Shown: positions 8,108 through 17,639, counted from the stretch's first letter. The stretch: 41,429 bases of DNA from Methanoregula sp. (GCA_013331015.1 DUHF01000167.1:1-41429), one strand, 5' to 3'. The notes: a model not told the origin generated them from the letters alone. Numbers and translations are program-made.

Positions 8108-8644
8108 TTACTCCGGTTCCGGACACGAACCCATACACCCGGCTGACTGCTGGCAGACATGCACGGCATCTGCTTCCTTGAACGGGTGATGACAGTACGG
8201 GCAGGTGAAGTCGCATTCCGTTCCCTCGTACGGGCAGATCGTCATCGAGAGATCTGCAAGGGGGTGGCCCTTGCCCCGGATCTCAAATTCCTTGTACCAG
8301 CCAAACGGTGCCCGCTTCACATCGATCGATTCTGCACTCAGGGCACGATCGAGTCCCGAGAGGATCGCAAGTGCTACCTGGGGGGAACCAAGCGTGCTCG
8401 TAAGGTGGGCATACGGGTAGATCAAAACCCGATTCACCCCGAGAGTCAACAGCCGCTTCTGAATATTTTTTACTGCACTTGCGATCACATTGTCAGGATT
8501 TTTCTCATCGAGTTTTTCTACGCAGCAGAAGAGGACAACACATTCCTCCATCCGGTCCTCACGGGTGGAGACCGGTTCTGCCATCTTTGTCTTCTGGGTG
8601 GCATGGTACCACATTGAAGTGGCATGGATGGAGAGAATCCTCAT
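8108..8644 (-). CDS. Stand-alone archaeal threonyl-tRNA synthetase editing domain with Cys-rich tail
   Basis: The 178-aa protein starts [24 protein letters not shown] and shows [13 protein letters not shown] and [16 protein letters not shown], which are features of the archaeal ThrRS N2 editing domain (a D-aminoacyl-tRNA deacylase-like fold that removes Ser from tRNA-Thr). No synthetase catalytic core follows. The chain ends in a cysteine-rich segment: [19 protein letters not shown], then [15 protein letters not shown], which probably binds zinc or another metal. It may act in trans on mischarged tRNA or may have another role. Its last and first bases overlap neighbours: the start overlaps the metX stop by 4 bp. 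A full-length ThrRS is not in the window. Confidence 0.82.
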   Translation of the reverse strand: MRILSIHATSMWYHATQKTKMAEPVSTREDRMEECVVLFCCVEKLDEKNPDNVIASAVKNIQKRLLTLGVNRVLIYPYAHLTSTLGSPQVALAILSGLDRALSAESIDVKRAPFGWYKEFEIRGKGHPLADLSMTICPYEGTECDFTCPYCHHPFKEADAVHVCQQSAGCMGSCPEPE

Positions 8645-10131
8645 CCGTTGCCCCTCCCGACGAGCATGCTGATTGCATCGCTCGTGATAAGGCCGATGAG
8701 GCGCTGGTCTGCATCGACTACCGGCAGTGCTGATATGGAATGCTCCTCCATCTTCTTTGCAGCAGCTTCGATCGGTTCATCCGGTGCAGTTGTGTGCACG
8801 TTCTTCGACATGATCTCATCGAGCCAGAGGAAATTTTTCGCAACCGCTTTTGCGATATCCCACGAGGTCACGATCCCAACAAGATGACCATCGCACGACA
8901 ATACAGGCAGGTGATTGACTTCGAGAGTGATCATCCGGCGTGCGGTGACGGCTGTTGTTGCGCCTTCCTCAATCGTCGGGACATTTTTGATCATCACATC
9001 GCTCACAACCGTCCGTGAGAGGAACTGCGCAATCAGGTAGTTGACCTGGCCGGATTCCAGCAAGAACCCGTCATGGCCGTAGTTGGACCGGATCTCACTG
9101 TACCGAACCTCCCGTTCATTGGCCGTCAGGGCCGACACAATCTCCTGCGACTGGTAGGGCGGATAGAGCCAGTCGGAAGAGACCGAGATGATGAGAAATC
9201 CCGCTTTTGTTTCTGACAGCCCTTTTGCGAGCGAACCGTCTTTTGTCAGGTCGAAGTAATCGATCGCTTTTGTGATATAGAGATACGAGTTCGCATCGAA
9301 CCGCTGGGTGAAGGTATCCCCCTGGTGATGGAGGTAACTCTCAACGGCGAAATCAGTCGAGAAGTCAAACCCGATCCGGTCCCTGGACTGGAGCGAGCGC
9401 CCGAATTTCGCGTGCATTGATTCGTCGGAAAGGTACGTGATGTGGCCGACCATTCGTGCAAGGGCGAGACCCTTGACCGGGCCGGGTGCATCATACGATT
9501 TTGTATCGTAATAATTCCCGCCATTCCATTCCGGGTCCGAGATGATCGCTTTACGGCCCACTTCGTTAAACGCAATCTGCTGGGGCGTGGAGTAACCGGT
9601 TGCCGCGATCACGATCGCCTTTTTCATCCATTCCGGGAAGCTGACCGTCCACTGGAGCGCCTGCATGCCGCCCATCGATCCGCCGGCTACTGCGTAGAGC
9701 TGCGGGATGACGAGATGATCGATGAGCAGTTTCTGGGCATGCACCATGTCCTGGATGGTAATGACGGGGAATTTTGCGCCGTATGGCTTTCCCGTTGCGG
9801 GATTGACGGACGATGGGCCGGTCGATCCCTTGCACCCGCCAATCACATTCGAGCAGATGATGAAATACCGGTCGGTATCAAAGGCTTTGCCGGGTCCGAC
9901 TACCGCATCCCACCAGCCGGGCTTGTCTTCACTTTCCCGGAATCCTGCGATATGGGCATCGCCCGAGAGGGCATGACAGATCAGTATGGCGTTGTTCCGG
10001 TCCCGGTTCAGTTTGCCGTATGTCTCGTATGCAATCGTAAGGGAATGGAGGGAATCCCCGCTCTCCAGTACGAGCGGGGCGGAGTGGTGATAATACTGGG
10101 TTATGACAATGCCAACAGACCCCTTGATCAT
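8641..10131 (-). CDS. metX: Homoserine O-acetyltransferase with C-terminal CBS pair
   Basis: The 496-aa protein is an alpha/beta hydrolase that acylates homoserine (acetyl-CoA as usual donor) at the entry to methionine synthesis. The catalytic domain (about residues 10-370) has [23 protein letters not shown], the nucleophile elbow GGSMGGMQ with Ser152, and a late GHDGFLLE with the catalytic His. After it come two CBS motifs (about 375-490: [20 protein letters not shown] and [20 protein letters not shown]). The CBS pair makes the protein longer than the bacterial enzyme and probably binds an adenosyl ligand such as SAM or ATP for control. Methanogens often have this fusion. It follows metY by 82 bp and overlaps the next gene by 4 bp. 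Acetyl against succinyl specificity is from family knowledge. Confidence 0.92.
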   Translation of the reverse strand: MIKGSVGIVITQYYHHSAPLVLESGDSLHSLTIAYETYGKLNRDRNNAILICHALSGDAHIAGFRESEDKPGWWDAVVGPGKAFDTDRYFIICSNVIGGCKGSTGPSSVNPATGKPYGAKFPVITIQDMVHAQKLLIDHLVIPQLYAVAGGSMGGMQALQWTVSFPEWMKKAIVIAATGYSTPQQIAFNEVGRKAIISDPEWNGGNYYDTKSYDAPGPVKGLALARMVGHITYLSDESMHAKFGRSLQSRDRIGFDFSTDFAVESYLHHQGDTFTQRFDANSYLYITKAIDYFDLTKDGSLAKGLSETKAGFLIISVSSDWLYPPYQSQEIVSALTANEREVRYSEIRSNYGHDGFLLESGQVNYLIAQFLSRTVVSDVMIKNVPTIEEGATTAVTARRMITLEVNHLPVLSCDGHLVGIVTSWDIAKAVAKNFLWLDEIMSKNVHTTAPDEPIEAAAKKMEEHSISALPVVDADQRLIGLITSDAISMLVGRGNG

Positions 10132-10213
10132 CGATATGCACCGTCCCGTAACGTAGTACTCTCTACGAGGCGGTCATGGATTCTATCCGAGGGTCTGAAA
10201 GCAACAGGATTCA

Positions 10214-11548
<1,335 letters not shown>

Positions 11549-11667
11549 TCAGGTTGAATGATTACAGGGAGTGGCATCCTCTCTCCATACAAGAGAGAGG
11601 AGATATTCAGCGTCCCAGTCTTCGTTACTGCTTTTTATGGGGGATTGAATTCATATTCATGCGATCA

Positions 11668-13032
11668 TTACGGGGATACCGTCAGTTCGTATTTTTCTGC
11701 AACTTCGATGAATGCATCAGCGAGATACCGGATTTTCTTATCCGAAAGGCCGTAGGTGTTCAGCTTCCAGGTCCGGGTTGCACCGGCAAACTCGCCCACG
11801 ATCCCACGGGACGAAAGTTCATCGCTGAGGTAGAATCCCCGCCGCTTGTGGGTCTGGGCAATGGTGTCGAAGCTGCCCGTGGTGTCGACCTTGGTGAGCG
11901 TGTGTTTTCTCGGGTACTCGGAGAGCACCCTGCTTCCTGAAATCTTCAGGAGCCGGTCGATGAAGAAGTTCGAACGCTTCACTTCATCCTCCCACTTCAG
12001 GGTCCGGGCCTTGACCGTGGGAAACGATGCCATCATCGAGAGCAGCGTCCCGCCCATCAGCGTGCAGCCGAGCATCTCGACTTCCTTGATACCGAATTTG
12101 CGTTTTGTCAGGTCACCAACCATCGCGGTTGTCCGGAGCGCCTTGGGCGCCCATTCCCCGGTCATCGCCAGTACTCCGGACGGCGCGACCGAGGCCATAC
12201 TCTTGTGTCCGGAGCCAACCACAAAGTCAGCCCCGATCTTCTTGCCATCGACCGGCATGACACCGACCGTATATGCCCCGTTGTACAGGAGCGGGATATC
12301 GTACTGGTGGGAAACTTTTGCAATCGCGGCAATATCGTGCTCGTTTGCAAACTGGTAATCATAATGATCGATCATCGTGAGCACCGGGAGTTTTCCGGTC
12401 TCAGCTTTGACCTCTTCGATCTTTTGTGCTGTTGCTTCTGCGGTCACGAGGTTCTTCTCGTTCAGCGACACTTCCCGGACAATTCCTCCGGCATTTTCTA
12501 CTGCAAGGAACTCGGTGTAGTGGGCGAGCGCTGATACGATCACCGTATCGCCTTTCCCAACCAGCGTACCAGCAACTGCCTGGAATCCCCGCCGGGCCCC
12601 CGGCACCACGCGGGCGATATCCATGTTGACGAACTTTGCAAGCTCGTCATGGAAGTCGGCAATGCCCGGCTTAGAGATCTTATCAAGCCGGAACGGTTTG
12701 CGGCAGGCGTCACACGTGGAGTACCCGTCCCCGTACGAGATGAGGGCCTTTCTGGCCTCGGTTGTCAGTCGCCCTGCCGCCTGGATAGGCTGGATGTTGA
12801 TCGCCTCCTCTTCCCGGGTCCGCAGGTCAATGGAACCTGCAATCTTTGTCACCCTGGGTGTCCCGGTCCCGGCTTCGAGGTCCGAAAGGATTGCCTTCAC
12901 GTCGGCAATCTTCTGCCGGAATGCGGCCTCCTCTTCGGGATCGAAACCGGTTGGTAACGACTCGCGGAAGAGCCCACGGACCTCTTCAAGCGCGAAGAGC
13001 GCTTCGAATGTTTTCTGGATCCTGATATTCAT
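11668..13032 (-). CDS. pscS: O-phosphoseryl-tRNA:Cys-tRNA synthase (SepCysS)
   Basis: The 454-aa PLP enzyme converts phosphoserine on tRNA-Cys into cysteine, the second step of tRNA-dependent cysteine synthesis in methanogens. Key marks are INIQPIQAAGRLTTEAR (about 79-95), CDAC (Cys107/Cys110), ARRGFQAVAGTL, and GSGHKSMAS with the PLP-binding Lys277; a further Cys lies in EMLGCTLMGG. These match catalytic cysteines and the Lys of the family. The protein is longer than the ~380-395 aa typical of SepCysS because of an N-terminal extension of about 60 residues rich in charged helices; it could mediate contact with SepRS, but that is a guess. A GGTGA site precedes ATG 13032. A tRNA-Cys gene lies 30 bp upstream on the same strand, so enzyme and substrate are probably cotranscribed. 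SepRS is not in this window. Confidence 0.93.
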   Translation of the reverse strand: MNIRIQKTFEALFALEEVRGLFRESLPTGFDPEEEAAFRQKIADVKAILSDLEAGTGTPRVTKIAGSIDLRTREEEAINIQPIQAAGRLTTEARKALISYGDGYSTCDACRKPFRLDKISKPGIADFHDELAKFVNMDIARVVPGARRGFQAVAGTLVGKGDTVIVSALAHYTEFLAVENAGGIVREVSLNEKNLVTAEATAQKIEEVKAETGKLPVLTMIDHYDYQFANEHDIAAIAKVSHQYDIPLLYNGAYTVGVMPVDGKKIGADFVVGSGHKSMASVAPSGVLAMTGEWAPKALRTTAMVGDLTKRKFGIKEVEMLGCTLMGGTLLSMMASFPTVKARTLKWEDEVKRSNFFIDRLLKISGSRVLSEYPRKHTLTKVDTTGSFDTIAQTHKRRGFYLSDELSSRGIVGEFAGATRTWKLNTYGLSDKKIRYLADAFIEVAEKYELTVSP

Positions 13033-13061
13033 GGTCTTTCACCTTTCTTTTTTAATTTAGA

Positions 13062-13132
13062 GCCAGCGCCCGGAATTGAACCGGGATGTAGCTGATCTGC
13101 AATCAGCCGCGTAACCACTCCACCACACTGGC
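13062..13132 (-). tRNA. tRNA-Cys (GCA), copy 1
   Basis: The 71-nt cloverleaf has a 7-bp acceptor (GCCAGTG/CGCTGGC, one G-U), an anticodon arm GCTGA-TTGCAGA-TCAGC with anticodon GCA, and a perfect T-stem CCCGG/CCGGG. The base after the acceptor would be U73, the main identity base for tRNA-Cys. CCA is not encoded. It lies just upstream of SepCysS on the same strand, and operator sequences at 13,140-13,181 sit immediately in front of it. Confidence 0.95.
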
Positions 13133-13139
13133 ACTCTTG

Positions 13140-13153
13140 TTCACGATTGTGAA
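13140..13153. promoter_or_regulatory. Palindromic operator TTCACGATTGTGAA (tRNA-Cys/SepCysS, proximal)
   Basis: This 14-bp near-palindrome differs at one base from the perfect copy at 24,626 (TTCACAATTGTGAA). It lies 8 bp before the 5' end of tRNA-Cys 1, in the start-site region, which would suit repression. A TATA-like stretch for the minus strand sits at about 13,161-13,171, between this and the next copy. Confidence 0.65.
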
Positions 13154-13167
13154 TCTTACCATACTAA

Positions 13168-13181
13168 ATAACAATTGTGAA
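13168..13181. promoter_or_regulatory. Palindromic operator ATAACAATTGTGAA (tRNA-Cys/SepCysS, distal)
   Basis: A second copy of the operator lies 28 bp (start to start) from the proximal one. The right half matches TTGTGAA exactly; the left half carries TAACAA as in the nadA and cysK copies. Two sites around one minus-strand promoter suggest cooperative binding. Confidence 0.6.
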
Positions 13182-13189
13182 TATTTAAT

Positions 13190-13430
13190 AGTTCGGGCAT
13201 CGGCAGGATTTTCCTGATCATCGTTTTCCGTCGGAAACTGTTTTTATTGCCCTCTTTTTGTATGACCAATGAGGATATTATCCGCGCATCCATATTCATA
13301 TCAGTAATTTTGGGAGCAGTTTCTCATCTTACGTTGAGAAAAAAAAAGTTTTTACATCCATGAATTCCCGGCAGGTTTTTCCCCGTGCAGATTTGTTATC
13401 CCCCATAAGGTTTGATATTCATCAGGATCC
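13190..13430. other. Intergenic stretch before nadA
   Basis: No convincing gene is present. A 33-codon frame at 13,262-13,363 (beginning MTNEDIIRASIFISVILGAV, a possible single membrane segment) has no good ribosome binding site and is left uncalled. The stretch is AT-rich and contains operator copies at both ends (13,168 and 13,433). Confidence 0.4.
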
Positions 13431-13432
13431 AG

Positions 13433-13446
13433 GTAACAATTGTGAA
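13433..13446. promoter_or_regulatory. Palindromic operator GTAACAATTGTGAA (nadA)
   Basis: The shared core AACAATTGTGAA lies here, 88 bases before the nadA start codon, followed by the AT-rich TATTTATC. It matches the copies at 13,168, 15,780, 18,199 and 24,626. Confidence 0.62.
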
Positions 13447-13533
13447 TATTTATCCCTCGGGAAGGTGGTGTACTAGATATCTGCGATAGTTTTCATTTAA
13501 AAATACCAGAACATTCCCCGGAGGAAATCTACG

Positions 13534-14442
13534 ATGCTGGATGAGACGAAGCTCAGAGAAAAGATTCTGCGGTTAAAACAAAAAAGGCATGCAATTATCC
13601 TTGCACATAATTACCAGCCCGGCGAAGTGCAGGACATTGCCGATATTGTCGGCGACTCGCTGGAGCTCTCCCGCGCCGCTGCATCTCTCGACTGTGAGGT
13701 CATTGTTTTCTGTGGTGTTGACTTTATGGCAGAGACTGCGGCGATTCTCTCCCCGCAAAAACACGTTCTGCTTCCGGCGCCGGATGCGTGCTGTCCTATG
13801 GCGGAGATGATTACCCCGGGTGAACTTACCCTCCTGCGGGAACGGTACCCTGACGCTGCCGTTGTCTGCTACGTCAATACCACAGCAGAAGTTAAAGCAG
13901 GAAGCGATATCTGCTGTACTTCATCGAATGCGGTGAACGTGGTGAACTCGCTCGATGAACAGCGGGTGATATTCGTGCCCGACCGGAACCTCGCACGCTA
14001 TGTTGCGCGATTCACGGACAAGGAAATTCTTCCCTGGGACGGGTACTGTATCGTCCATGAACAGTTTACCCCGGATCATGTGCGGGAGGCAAAACAGCAT
14101 TACCCGAATGCAGAGGTGATCGTTCATCCTGAATGCAGACCGGAAGTGATCGACCTTGCAGATCATGTTGCCAGTACTTCGGGGATCATCAGGTACATCT
14201 GTTCCTCGGATAAACCCGAGTTCATCATCGGCACCGAGGTCGGGATCTTACACCGGATCAAAAAAGAGTGCCCGGAGAAACAATGCTATCCCCTTTCAGA
14301 CACCGCCATCTGCCGGAATATGAAAAAGACCGATCTTACGAAAGTATATGCCGCTCTTTTGCATAACAGCCCCCGCATCACGGTCCCTGAGACTATTGCC
14401 ATAAAAGCACGGGCGGCGATAGATCGGATGCTGGCAATCTGA
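13534..14442 (+). CDS. nadA: Quinolinate synthase
   Basis: The 302-aa enzyme condenses iminoaspartate with dihydroxyacetone phosphate to quinolinate in NAD synthesis and needs a [4Fe-4S] cluster. It shows AIILAHNYQPGEVQDIADIVGDSLELSR (residues 17-44), VIVFCGVDFMAETAAILSP, VLLPAPDACCPMAEMI (cluster Cys), YVNTTAEVKAGSDICCTSSNA (second cluster Cys) and VHPECRPEV (third segment). The length is right for the archaeal enzyme. The ribosome binding site GGAGG lies 8 bases before ATG. NadB is not nearby. An operator copy in front suggests it is controlled with the cysteine and Fe-S genes. A T-rich stretch follows the stop. Confidence 0.95.
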   Translation: MLDETKLREKILRLKQKRHAIILAHNYQPGEVQDIADIVGDSLELSRAAASLDCEVIVFCGVDFMAETAAILSPQKHVLLPAPDACCPMAEMITPGELTLLRERYPDAAVVCYVNTTAEVKAGSDICCTSSNAVNVVNSLDEQRVIFVPDRNLARYVARFTDKEILPWDGYCIVHEQFTPDHVREAKQHYPNAEVIVHPECRPEVIDLADHVASTSGIIRYICSSDKPEFIIGTEVGILHRIKKECPEKQCYPLSDTAICRNMKKTDLTKVYAALLHNSPRITVPETIAIKARAAIDRMLAI

Positions 14443-14502
14443 TTTTTTTAAAATAGTGGTAAAAATGAATGTGCCAGATCCTGACAGGGCATTTTTAAAA
14501 GT

Positions 14503-15504
14503 TCAAAGATCCCTTTGCGGGGTCAAATCGCATCCGGTACATGGCAGGCACATAGTCTGTGCAACCCGGACGTCCAGCCCGTACCGCTCAAGCGCAGATT
14601 TGTTGAGCCGTGCAAGGAGTATAAGGCGGTACGCGGATGGACGTTCAACCACAATCTCTCCTTTTCTCAGGGGGTGTGGCGAGATCGGGCGCAGGTTGGG
14701 GATGATTCCCCGGGAGGCGAGCGTCTCAATTCCTTCCTGAACGCACGCATCGGTTTCACCGAGGCCGATGATGAAGTTCGAGGATACCCGGTTCTTTCCG
14801 AAAACCCGGACAGCATCCTCAAGGGCGGACAGGATATAATCCCGCGAGAGCCCGGGACAGACCCGCTCAAAGATCGCCCGGTTCATGGTTTCGACATTGT
14901 ACTTGATCTCGATGGCACCTGCCGCACGGAGATCTTCGGTGGATGTTGCAGTCGGGTAGATCGAGACACCGATAGGTAAATCGAATCGTGCTGCAAGGTG
15001 TCGTACAATTTCTGTCATATACTGCGCTTCCTTTTCCGGAGATTCTGCGACCCCGCTGGTCAGGGAGATGGCCCGGACCGTCCCCCGCGCCAGTGCCGCC
15101 TCTACGAGCCCGGTGATCTCATCAATCGTCTTCACATGCCCGTTCAGCTTCGGTACCGGGCAGAATTTACAATCAAAAATGCAGCGCTCACTCACTGTAA
15201 TGTAAGCCTGTTCCGGGCAGTGGCAGAGCGGGAGCTCCAGGGTACCATAGGCAATGATCCGCCCTTCTTTCTGTACAGCCACCCCCTCGTTCCAGGGGAT
15301 TACCTTAAGGGAAGATTCCGGTTTTATTGAAAGCCGGACCCGGTGTTCGCCCGAACGGATGAAAAAAGAGGCCCCTCCGGCACCCGGTCCTGCGGTCGCA
15401 GTTGTTTTAAAAACGGCAGGCAGGAGGCGGGGATCAATATCAGCACTACCGATGTTGATCAGGAGAGCTTTTGTTTCAGCAGTAAGGCCCCGGTGCATTA
15501 TCAT
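14503..15504 (-). CDS. Radical SAM protein, Cys-rich, function unknown
   Basis: The 333-aa protein has the radical SAM cluster motif CIFDCKFC (Cys108, Cys112, Cys115), which binds a [4Fe-4S] cluster and SAM for radical chemistry. Before it stands a CHC pair (Cys94/Cys96), and the C-terminus ends in CLPCTGC, so an auxiliary cluster is likely. LTSGVAESPEKEAQYM and VSSNFIIGLGETDACVQEG resemble the biotin-synthase/elongator-like branch. The substrate cannot be named. The gene is convergent with nadA (61 bp apart) and lies downstream of tRNA-Cys 2 on the same strand (57 bp), so the tRNA may be the first element of its transcript. The start could also be the ATG at 15,498. Confidence 0.8.
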   Translation of the reverse strand: MIMHRGLTAETKALLINIGSADIDPRLLPAVFKTTATAGPGAGGASFFIRSGEHRVRLSIKPESSLKVIPWNEGVAVQKEGRIIAYGTLELPLCHCPEQAYITVSERCIFDCKFCPVPKLNGHVKTIDEITGLVEAALARGTVRAISLTSGVAESPEKEAQYMTEIVRHLAARFDLPIGVSIYPTATSTEDLRAAGAIEIKYNVETMNRAIFERVCPGLSRDYILSALEDAVRVFGKNRVSSNFIIGLGETDACVQEGIETLASRGIIPNLRPISPHPLRKGEIVVERPSAYRLILLARLNKSALERYGLDVRVAQTMCLPCTGCDLTPQRDL

Positions 15505-15560
15505 GTACCTCGTGAATTATGAAAAAGATCATACGAGTTTTTATTGAATGGGATTTTTAA

Positions 15561-15631
15561 GCCAATGCCCGGATTCGAACCGGGTTGTAGCTGATCTGCA
15601 ATCAGCCGCGTAGCCACTCCGCCACATTGGC
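15561..15631 (-). tRNA. tRNA-Cys (GCA), copy 2
   Basis: The 71-nt tRNA is very close to copy 1: acceptor GCCAATG/CATTGGC, anticodon arm GCTGA-TTGCAGA-TCAGC with anticodon GCA, T-stem CCCGG/CCGGG, and U73 predicted. The acceptor stem bases differ from copy 1 in a compensated way. It precedes the radical SAM gene on the same strand. Confidence 0.95.
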
Positions 15632-15779
15632 ATTGTTTTTGTCAGCGCAATTGCACTGTATCATCGTATGTTCGGGAGCTATTTAGGGGCTGATTTACGG
15701 GCATTTTTTGCCGCAAAGTCCGGGTCGCGGAATTTCCCGGTGTCTGGCGGATCAGTTATGGCAGGGGAAAACGAAATAC

Positions 15780-15793
15780 TTAACAATTGTGAA
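15780..15793. promoter_or_regulatory. Palindromic operator TTAACAATTGTGAA (upstream of winged-helix gene)
   Basis: The same 14-bp site as at 18,199. It lies 108 bases before the GTG of the winged-helix gene and about 150 bp from tRNA-Cys 2 on the other strand. It may serve the regulator gene, which would then belong to the same regulon. Confidence 0.6.
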
Positions 15794-15901
15794 CTCTTAC
15801 GTTGTTATGGTGATCCACTATGAGGGATCGTTTTTGTTGTAAACACAAACGGGAATAATAACATCCGAAGAATCGGGCACCTGCCGCCATCGGCAAAGCT
15901 C

Positions 15902-16102
15902 GTGTATAAAGTGCTTGAGAATGGTAGCCAGCTGACACAGAAGGATCTCATCCGCGAGACCTCCCTGCCATCCCGGACCGTGCGGTACGCTTTGAACCGG
16001 CTCAAGGATGAACAATTCCTCATCGAGCGTCATTATTTCGTTGATGCCCGGCAGAGCCTCTATGGCCTTATTCAGCCATCGAAGGAGGTGGTTGCGGTAT
16101 GA
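15902..16102 (+). CDS. Small winged-helix (MarR-like) transcriptional regulator
   Basis: The 66-aa frame encodes a winged helix: VYKVLENGSQLTQKDLIRETSLPSRTVRYALNRLKDEQFLIERHYFVDARQSLYGL, where SLPSRTVRYALNRLKDE is the recognition helix. It resembles small archaeal MarR-like DNA-binding proteins. The same frame is open upstream back to a TGA at 15,821 and encodes IRRIGHLPPSAKL just before the GTG, which looks like part of the conserved domain, yet it has no ATG or GTG. So the true start is uncertain: a rare start codon, a frame error or a truncation. An ATG at 15,820 in another frame gives only MRDRFCCKHKRE. The operator at 15,780 suggests it belongs to, or controls, the cysteine regulon. Confidence 0.72.
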   Translation: MYKVLENGSQLTQKDLIRETSLPSRTVRYALNRLKDEQFLIERHYFVDARQSLYGLIQPSKEVVAV

Positions 16103-16242
16103 TGCGACCCCCCATGTGCCATGCCGGTAAGAAAAACCCGGCCTTTTAGGTGCGGTGCTGATACCTGCACCCCGGCCTCATCTCTCTTTCTCATTATTAA
16201 AAAAGGGGGAGCTCTGGAAACTTTTTCTGAGGTTTTTTTAAT

Positions 16243-17502
16243 TCACAACGGCTGGTCCGTGATTGTGATCCCGGCCGCAACCATCTTCTCGCGTATTATA
16301 TCGGCGACCTCGAACTGCTTCTTTGCCCGTAGCTCTTCCCGGATCTCGTGAAGCACGCTTAATGGTGCACTCGTCTCTTGCAGGAAGTTAATCCCGAGGA
16401 TCGCCCCGTACTCCTTCAATGCCCCAAGATCTCCGTTCGCCGCCAGACGCTGAATCGCTGCCAGCGCCATGGGTGTGTTGAGGTCGGCCTCCATGGCATC
16501 AATGAAAGTTTTCCGGCCTTCCTCATCCGGACCCTTATCTTTCCCGGCAATCGCCCGTATGTGCCCGAGCCCTTTTGCCGCATTGGCGAGTCCCTCATCG
16601 GTTGCCTGAAGCGGGGACCGGTAATGAGAGAGCAGGATAAAATACCGCAGGACCTCCTTGTTCCAGGTCTTCAGGGCATCACGGATGGTGATGAAATTCC
16701 CCAGCGATTTCGACATCTTCTCGCCTTTCACCGTCAGGAATCCCGTGTGCAGCCAGTACCGGACCATGGGGTGTTTTCCCTCTAAAGATTCCATCTGGGC
16801 GATCTCTGCCTCGTGGTGGGGGAAGATCAGGTCAAGTCCCCCGCCATGGATATCGTACTGCTGCCCGAAGTACTTCTCGGAGATTGCTGTATCTTCAATA
16901 TGCCACCCGGGCCGGCCCCTGCCCCACGGAGAGTCCCACGTATATTCCCCGTACTCCCCGGTCTTCCAGAGCGAAAAATCGAGCGGGTTCTGTTTTGTTG
17001 CATCCGTCACGCGGCTGACCCGGTTCGTCCCGTCCTGGCCGGACAGTTCCCCATTGCGCTCGAAGGAGTCCACGTTGAAGTAGACTCCGGTCTCCGTAAC
17101 ATAGGCCACACCACGGGCAATCAGGCGCCCCACCTGATCGATGATTTCGGGGATGTGGGTCGTTGCCCGTGCATAGTAACTGACCGCATCGATACCAAGC
17201 GCCAGCATATCACGGAAATACTCGGTCTCGAACTTCCGGGCAAGGGCCGGCTGGGAGATTCCCTCCTCCGCTGCCCGGTTGATGATCTTATCGTCAACGT
17301 CCGTGATGTTCTGAAGATAGAACACTTCTTTTCCGGTCCACCGGAGGTACTTTGTCAGTACGTCAAAGGCTACATACGTCCGGGCATGCCCGAGATGCGA
17401 GTAGTCATAGACAGTAGGACCGCAGACAAACAGGTACACCCGGTCCGGATGGAGTGTCTCTAACGGTTCAATGGTTCTTGACAACGTACTGTATAATTCC
17501 AT
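16243..17502 (-). CDS. cysS: Cysteinyl-tRNA synthetase
   Basis: The 419-aa class I synthetase charges tRNA-Cys with free cysteine. It has YDYSHLGHARTYVAFDVL with the HIGH-type box HLGH (36-39), FVCGPT with the first zinc Cys27, and KMSKS (262-266). PHHEAEIAQ supplies His and Glu zinc ligands. Where bacterial CysRS has the zinc Cys in the GWHIEC segment, this protein reads GWHIED, so that ligand is Asp. The length is close to but a little shorter than bacterial enzymes. The frame is open 30 codons upstream into tRNA-Cys 3, but ATG at 17,502 gives the family's N-terminus. With SepCysS also present, the organism appears to have both routes to Cys-tRNA. Confidence 0.94.
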   Translation of the reverse strand: MELYSTLSRTIEPLETLHPDRVYLFVCGPTVYDYSHLGHARTYVAFDVLTKYLRWTGKEVFYLQNITDVDDKIINRAAEEGISQPALARKFETEYFRDMLALGIDAVSYYARATTHIPEIIDQVGRLIARGVAYVTETGVYFNVDSFERNGELSGQDGTNRVSRVTDATKQNPLDFSLWKTGEYGEYTWDSPWGRGRPGWHIEDTAISEKYFGQQYDIHGGGLDLIFPHHEAEIAQMESLEGKHPMVRYWLHTGFLTVKGEKMSKSLGNFITIRDALKTWNKEVLRYFILLSHYRSPLQATDEGLANAAKGLGHIRAIAGKDKGPDEEGRKTFIDAMEADLNTPMALAAIQRLAANGDLGALKEYGAILGINFLQETSAPLSVLHEIREELRAKKQFEVADIIREKMVAAGITITDQPL

Positions 17503-17524
17503 TATAATCTCCCTGGTATTGGAC

Positions 17525-17596
17525 GCCGGTGGGTGGAGTCGAACCCCCAGACATTCGCTTTGCAGGCGAAGGCATTTACCGTTCTGCCACACCGGC
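17525..17596 (-). tRNA. tRNA-Cys (GCA), copy 3, divergent
   Basis: The 72-nt cloverleaf has a perfect 7-bp acceptor GCCGGTG/CACCGGC, U8, A14, G18G19, a perfect anticodon stem TTCGC/GCGAA with loop CTGCAAA (anticodon GCA), and TTCGA in the T-loop. It differs strongly from copies 1 and 2. The T-stem GGGGG/CCACC has one G-A mismatch in the middle. The base after the acceptor is G, not the U73 that marks tRNA-Cys. It lies 22 bp upstream of cysS on the same strand. It may be a true isoacceptor or one whose charging is restricted. Confidence 0.85.
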
Positions 17597-17639
17597 TTTT
17601 TTACATCGGTTCAGAGATTTTATATAAAAAATTCTTTGG

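Noticed and set aside
13262..13363. A 33-codon frame with one hydrophobic segment before nadA
   Set aside because: No ribosome binding site and no independent support; it lies in AT-rich promoter sequence.
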